NCBI GenBank assembly: GCA_963825585.1
Contig: CAWGTX010000006.1
Location: 682,001 to 746,000 of the forward strand
Reading direction: 5' to 3'
DNA from: JAOUGY01 sp963825585
GTDB lineage: Bacteria; Actinomycetota; Acidimicrobiia; Spongiisociales; ZC4RG35
Length of the DNA: 64,000 nucleotides
The position numbers and the translations under genes are program-made. The notes beneath the pieces were generated by a model. It had not been told where the DNA came from. It did not search any database and saw nothing but the letters and a program-made list of their open reading frames with translations. Below are positions 62,696 through 64,000 of the stretch, piece after piece (positions within the stretch are counted from its first letter, which is position 1; each line of letters opens with the position of its first letter).

Positions 62696-63307
62696 TCAAC
62701 CTCCGTGTTCGATGAGGGCGGCGAACAGCGGCTTCCACTGCTCCACCACCTGTTTCTGTTTGCCGGCGTCCGAGCGGACGATGGCGGTGAGCGCGGCGCC
62801 ACGCATGAACTGGAGTGTGAGCTCGATCGCCTGGGCGAAGCTCGGTTCGCCGGCCACCCGGGGTCCGAACAGGTCCACCATCACGGCATGGAGATCGGCG
62901 CGCAGTCCCCGCTCGGACTCGACGATCGCATGACGGAGCTCCTCATCGGTACGCGCCGCCGACCACAACTCGAGGTTGGCGGTGAAGAGCGGCCCCGTGA
63001 AGGTCTCCCAGAGCAGATCGATCGCCTGCCCGATCCGATCGTCGCCCTCGGGGAGCCGACGGGCCTGGTCGCGCAGGTTGGCTCCCCGCTGGCCGGCCAG
63101 ATGGCGAACCGACGCCACCAGCAACTCAGCCTTCGAGGTGTAGTGGTGCATGAGGGCGCCGCGGCTGACCCCGGCGCGTTCCTGCACGGCGCTGGTCGTC
63201 GTCCCCTGATAGCCCAGCTCCAACAAGCACGCCACGGTGGCGTCGAGCAGGCGCGTACGTGTCTCGGTGGAACGCTCTTCTTGGGTCCGGCGTTGAGGTA
63301 TGACCAC
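62696..63307 (-). CDS. TetR-family transcriptional regulator
   Basis: 203 residues from GTG 63307 (VVIPQRRTQEERSTETRTRLL). HTH ATVACLLELGYQGTTTSAVQ...GVSRGALMHHYTSK is typical TetR; the C-terminal ligand domain matches no specific sensor. It lies 3 bp before the acyl-CoA dehydrogenase and is part of the same transcript, so an acyl-CoA ligand is inferred. A longer frame exists but overlaps the acyl-CoA synthetase gene. Confidence 0.9.
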   Translation of the reverse strand: MVIPQRRTQEERSTETRTRLLDATVACLLELGYQGTTTSAVQERAGVSRGALMHHYTSKAELLVASVRHLAGQRGANLRDQARRLPEGDDRIGQAIDLLWETFTGPLFTANLELWSAARTDEELRHAIVESERGLRADLHAVMVDLFGPRVAGEPSFAQAIELTLQFMRGAALTAIVRSDAGKQKQVVEQWKPLFAALIEHGG

Positions 63308-63327
63308 GTCGACGACGCTACCAGGAA

Positions 63328-63347
63328 CAAACAGTACGGTCGGTTTG
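63328..63347. promoter_or_regulatory. Possible TetR operator
   Basis: CAAACAGTACGGTCGGTTTG, an imperfect palindrome with CAAAC/GTTTG ends, 20 bp upstream of the TetR start. GACCGTAC-type cores are common in operators of TetR regulators of lipid genes. Confidence 0.45.
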
Positions 63348-63408
63348 GGGAGGTCGACAGGTCGCCAGGCAAGTTGACTCGTTGACTCGTTGACCGGGCC
63401 GCGACGTA

Positions 63409-63999
63409 CTAGGCCTCCTGGTACATCGCCTCGATCTCGTCGGCGTACTTCTCCAGCACGACCCGTCGCTTGAGCTTGAGCGAAGGCGTGATCTCCCCGG
63501 AATCCGGCGTCCACTCGTCGGAGACCACGTGGTACTGCTTGACCTGTTCGACCCGGGAGACGTGCTGGTTGGCCTCGTCGACGATGCGCTTGATCTCGGC
63601 CTGGACCTTGGGGTTCGCGGCGAAGGTCGCCAGGTCGGTGTATTCGAGGCCGTTCGCCGCCGCCCACGCCGGCGCCTCCTCGGCGTCGAGCGCCAGCACC
63701 ATCGTGAGGTACTTGCGGGCGTCGCCGATCATGCACGCTTGCGAGATGAGCGGGTTGTTCTTGACGATCGTCTCGAGCTTCGCCGGGGCGATGTTCTTGC
63801 CGGCGGCCGTGATGATGATCTCCTTCTTGCGGCCCACGATCGACAGATACCCGTCTGCATCGATCTGACCGAGATCACCCGAGTGCAGCCAGCCCTCCGA
63901 ATCGAAGGTCTCGGCCGTCTCCTGTGGCATCTTGTAGTAACCGGCGGTGATGACTCCGCCCCGCATGAGCACTTCGCCATCCTCGGCCAGCTTCACCTC
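63409..63999 (-). CDS. Long-chain acyl-CoA synthetase, C-terminal part only
   Basis: The last 196 codons; the 5' part lies beyond the right edge. Visible motifs: LMRGGVITAGYYKMPQETAETF, GWLHSGDLGQIDADGYLSIVGRKKEIIITAAGKNIAP (positions about 35-70 of the fragment) and TPSLKLKRRVVLEKYADEI at the end. This is the FadD15/AMP-forming long-chain type. Activates fatty acids to CoA thioesters, in keeping with the dehydrogenase and SDR genes beside it. An 8-bp repeat GTTGACTC lies just after its stop (63376-63398). Confidence 0.9.
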   Translation of the reverse strand, partial: EVKLAEDGEVLMRGGVITAGYYKMPQETAETFDSEGWLHSGDLGQIDADGYLSIVGRKKEIIITAAGKNIAPAKLETIVKNNPLISQACMIGDARKYLTMVLALDAEEAPAWAAANGLEYTDLATFAANPKVQAEIKRIVDEANQHVSRVEQVKQYHVVSDEWTPDSGEITPSLKLKRRVVLEKYADEIEAMYQEA

Positions 64000-64000
64000 G

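Overview
The window is high-GC, gene-dense bacterial DNA. The gene families suggest an actinobacterium, and the overall style suggests an Acidimicrobiia-like lineage: AdnAB-type paired helicase-nucleases, FabI, homodimeric AceE, PlsB, a LigD-type polymerase and Thr/Pro-rich extracellular linkers. There is no rRNA or tRNA gene to confirm this. I found no phage, integrase, CRISPR array or intact IS transposase. Coding density is interrupted by unusually repetitive intergenic DNA.

Layout. 0-9.8 kb: a truncated LigD polymerase gene, recG and a DAK2/DegV (FakA-like) gene on the minus strand; a block of composite G-rich repeats; divergent rpmB coupled to a cold-shock-like gene; a stand-alone AsnC/Lrp-type RAM domain; then ddl, a membrane-anchored MurF-like ligase and an alpha/beta hydrolase. 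9.8-15.8 kb: a GAF histidine kinase, fabI, small membrane/hypothetical genes, an acyl-CoA synthetase and a frameshifted bPH/SHOCT gene. 15.8-17.6 kb: a 1.8-kb gene-free zone of several repeat classes, ending in nine copies of a 35-bp tandem repeat. 17.6-25 kb: three successive nuclease genes that each carry an AddB/Cas4-type four-cysteine signature, two of them forming an AdnA/AdnB-like pair. 25-33 kb: dtd, plsB, a DUF456 gene and a five-gene regulator/ABC-2 exporter operon behind a palindromic operator. 33.2-34.6 kb: a B12-type radical SAM gene. 34.7-44.4 kb: a hydrolase, aceE, an HD-GYP protein with an Ig/cadherin-like ectodomain, and a CoxG/XdhC/Mog/membrane-protein cluster. 44.8-50.7 kb: an aldo/keto reductase, a broken Gfo/Idh/MocA gene, a LacI regulator, DUF429, mug and an SLH-anchored zinc protease. 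50.7-60.1 kb: nfuA-like, ATP-grasp plus MFS pair, pfkA, a beta-propeller lipoprotein, thiamine pyrophosphokinase, a hydroxyacid dehydrogenase, an L,D-transpeptidase and an EAL-HDOD protein. 60.6-64 kb: a fatty-acid/beta-oxidation cluster (SDR, acyl-CoA dehydrogenase, TetR, acyl-CoA synthetase).

The most notable gene is the radical SAM gene at 33272-34636. Its conventional ORF ends in Cys followed by TGA, but the reading continues Ala-Glu-Pro and on to a second stop, giving a Cys-Sec-Ala-Glu-Pro tail. A perfect 7-bp stem with a 5-nt loop lies 12 nt after the TGA, where a bacterial SECIS should sit. It is therefore probably a selenoprotein that ordinary gene calling would truncate.

The intergenic DNA is the second theme. 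It holds a ~225-bp MITE-like element in three copies, each abutting a TAG stop codon; at least eight arrays of 7-bp tandem repeats with different sequences, most of them at 3' ends of genes; about a dozen copies of a G6/C6 hairpin repeat; and the 35-bp array, whose variants keep a UUCG-capped hairpin on the minus strand. Two genes carry apparent small-indel frameshifts (15.75 kb and 61.62 kb), which may be real or assembly errors.
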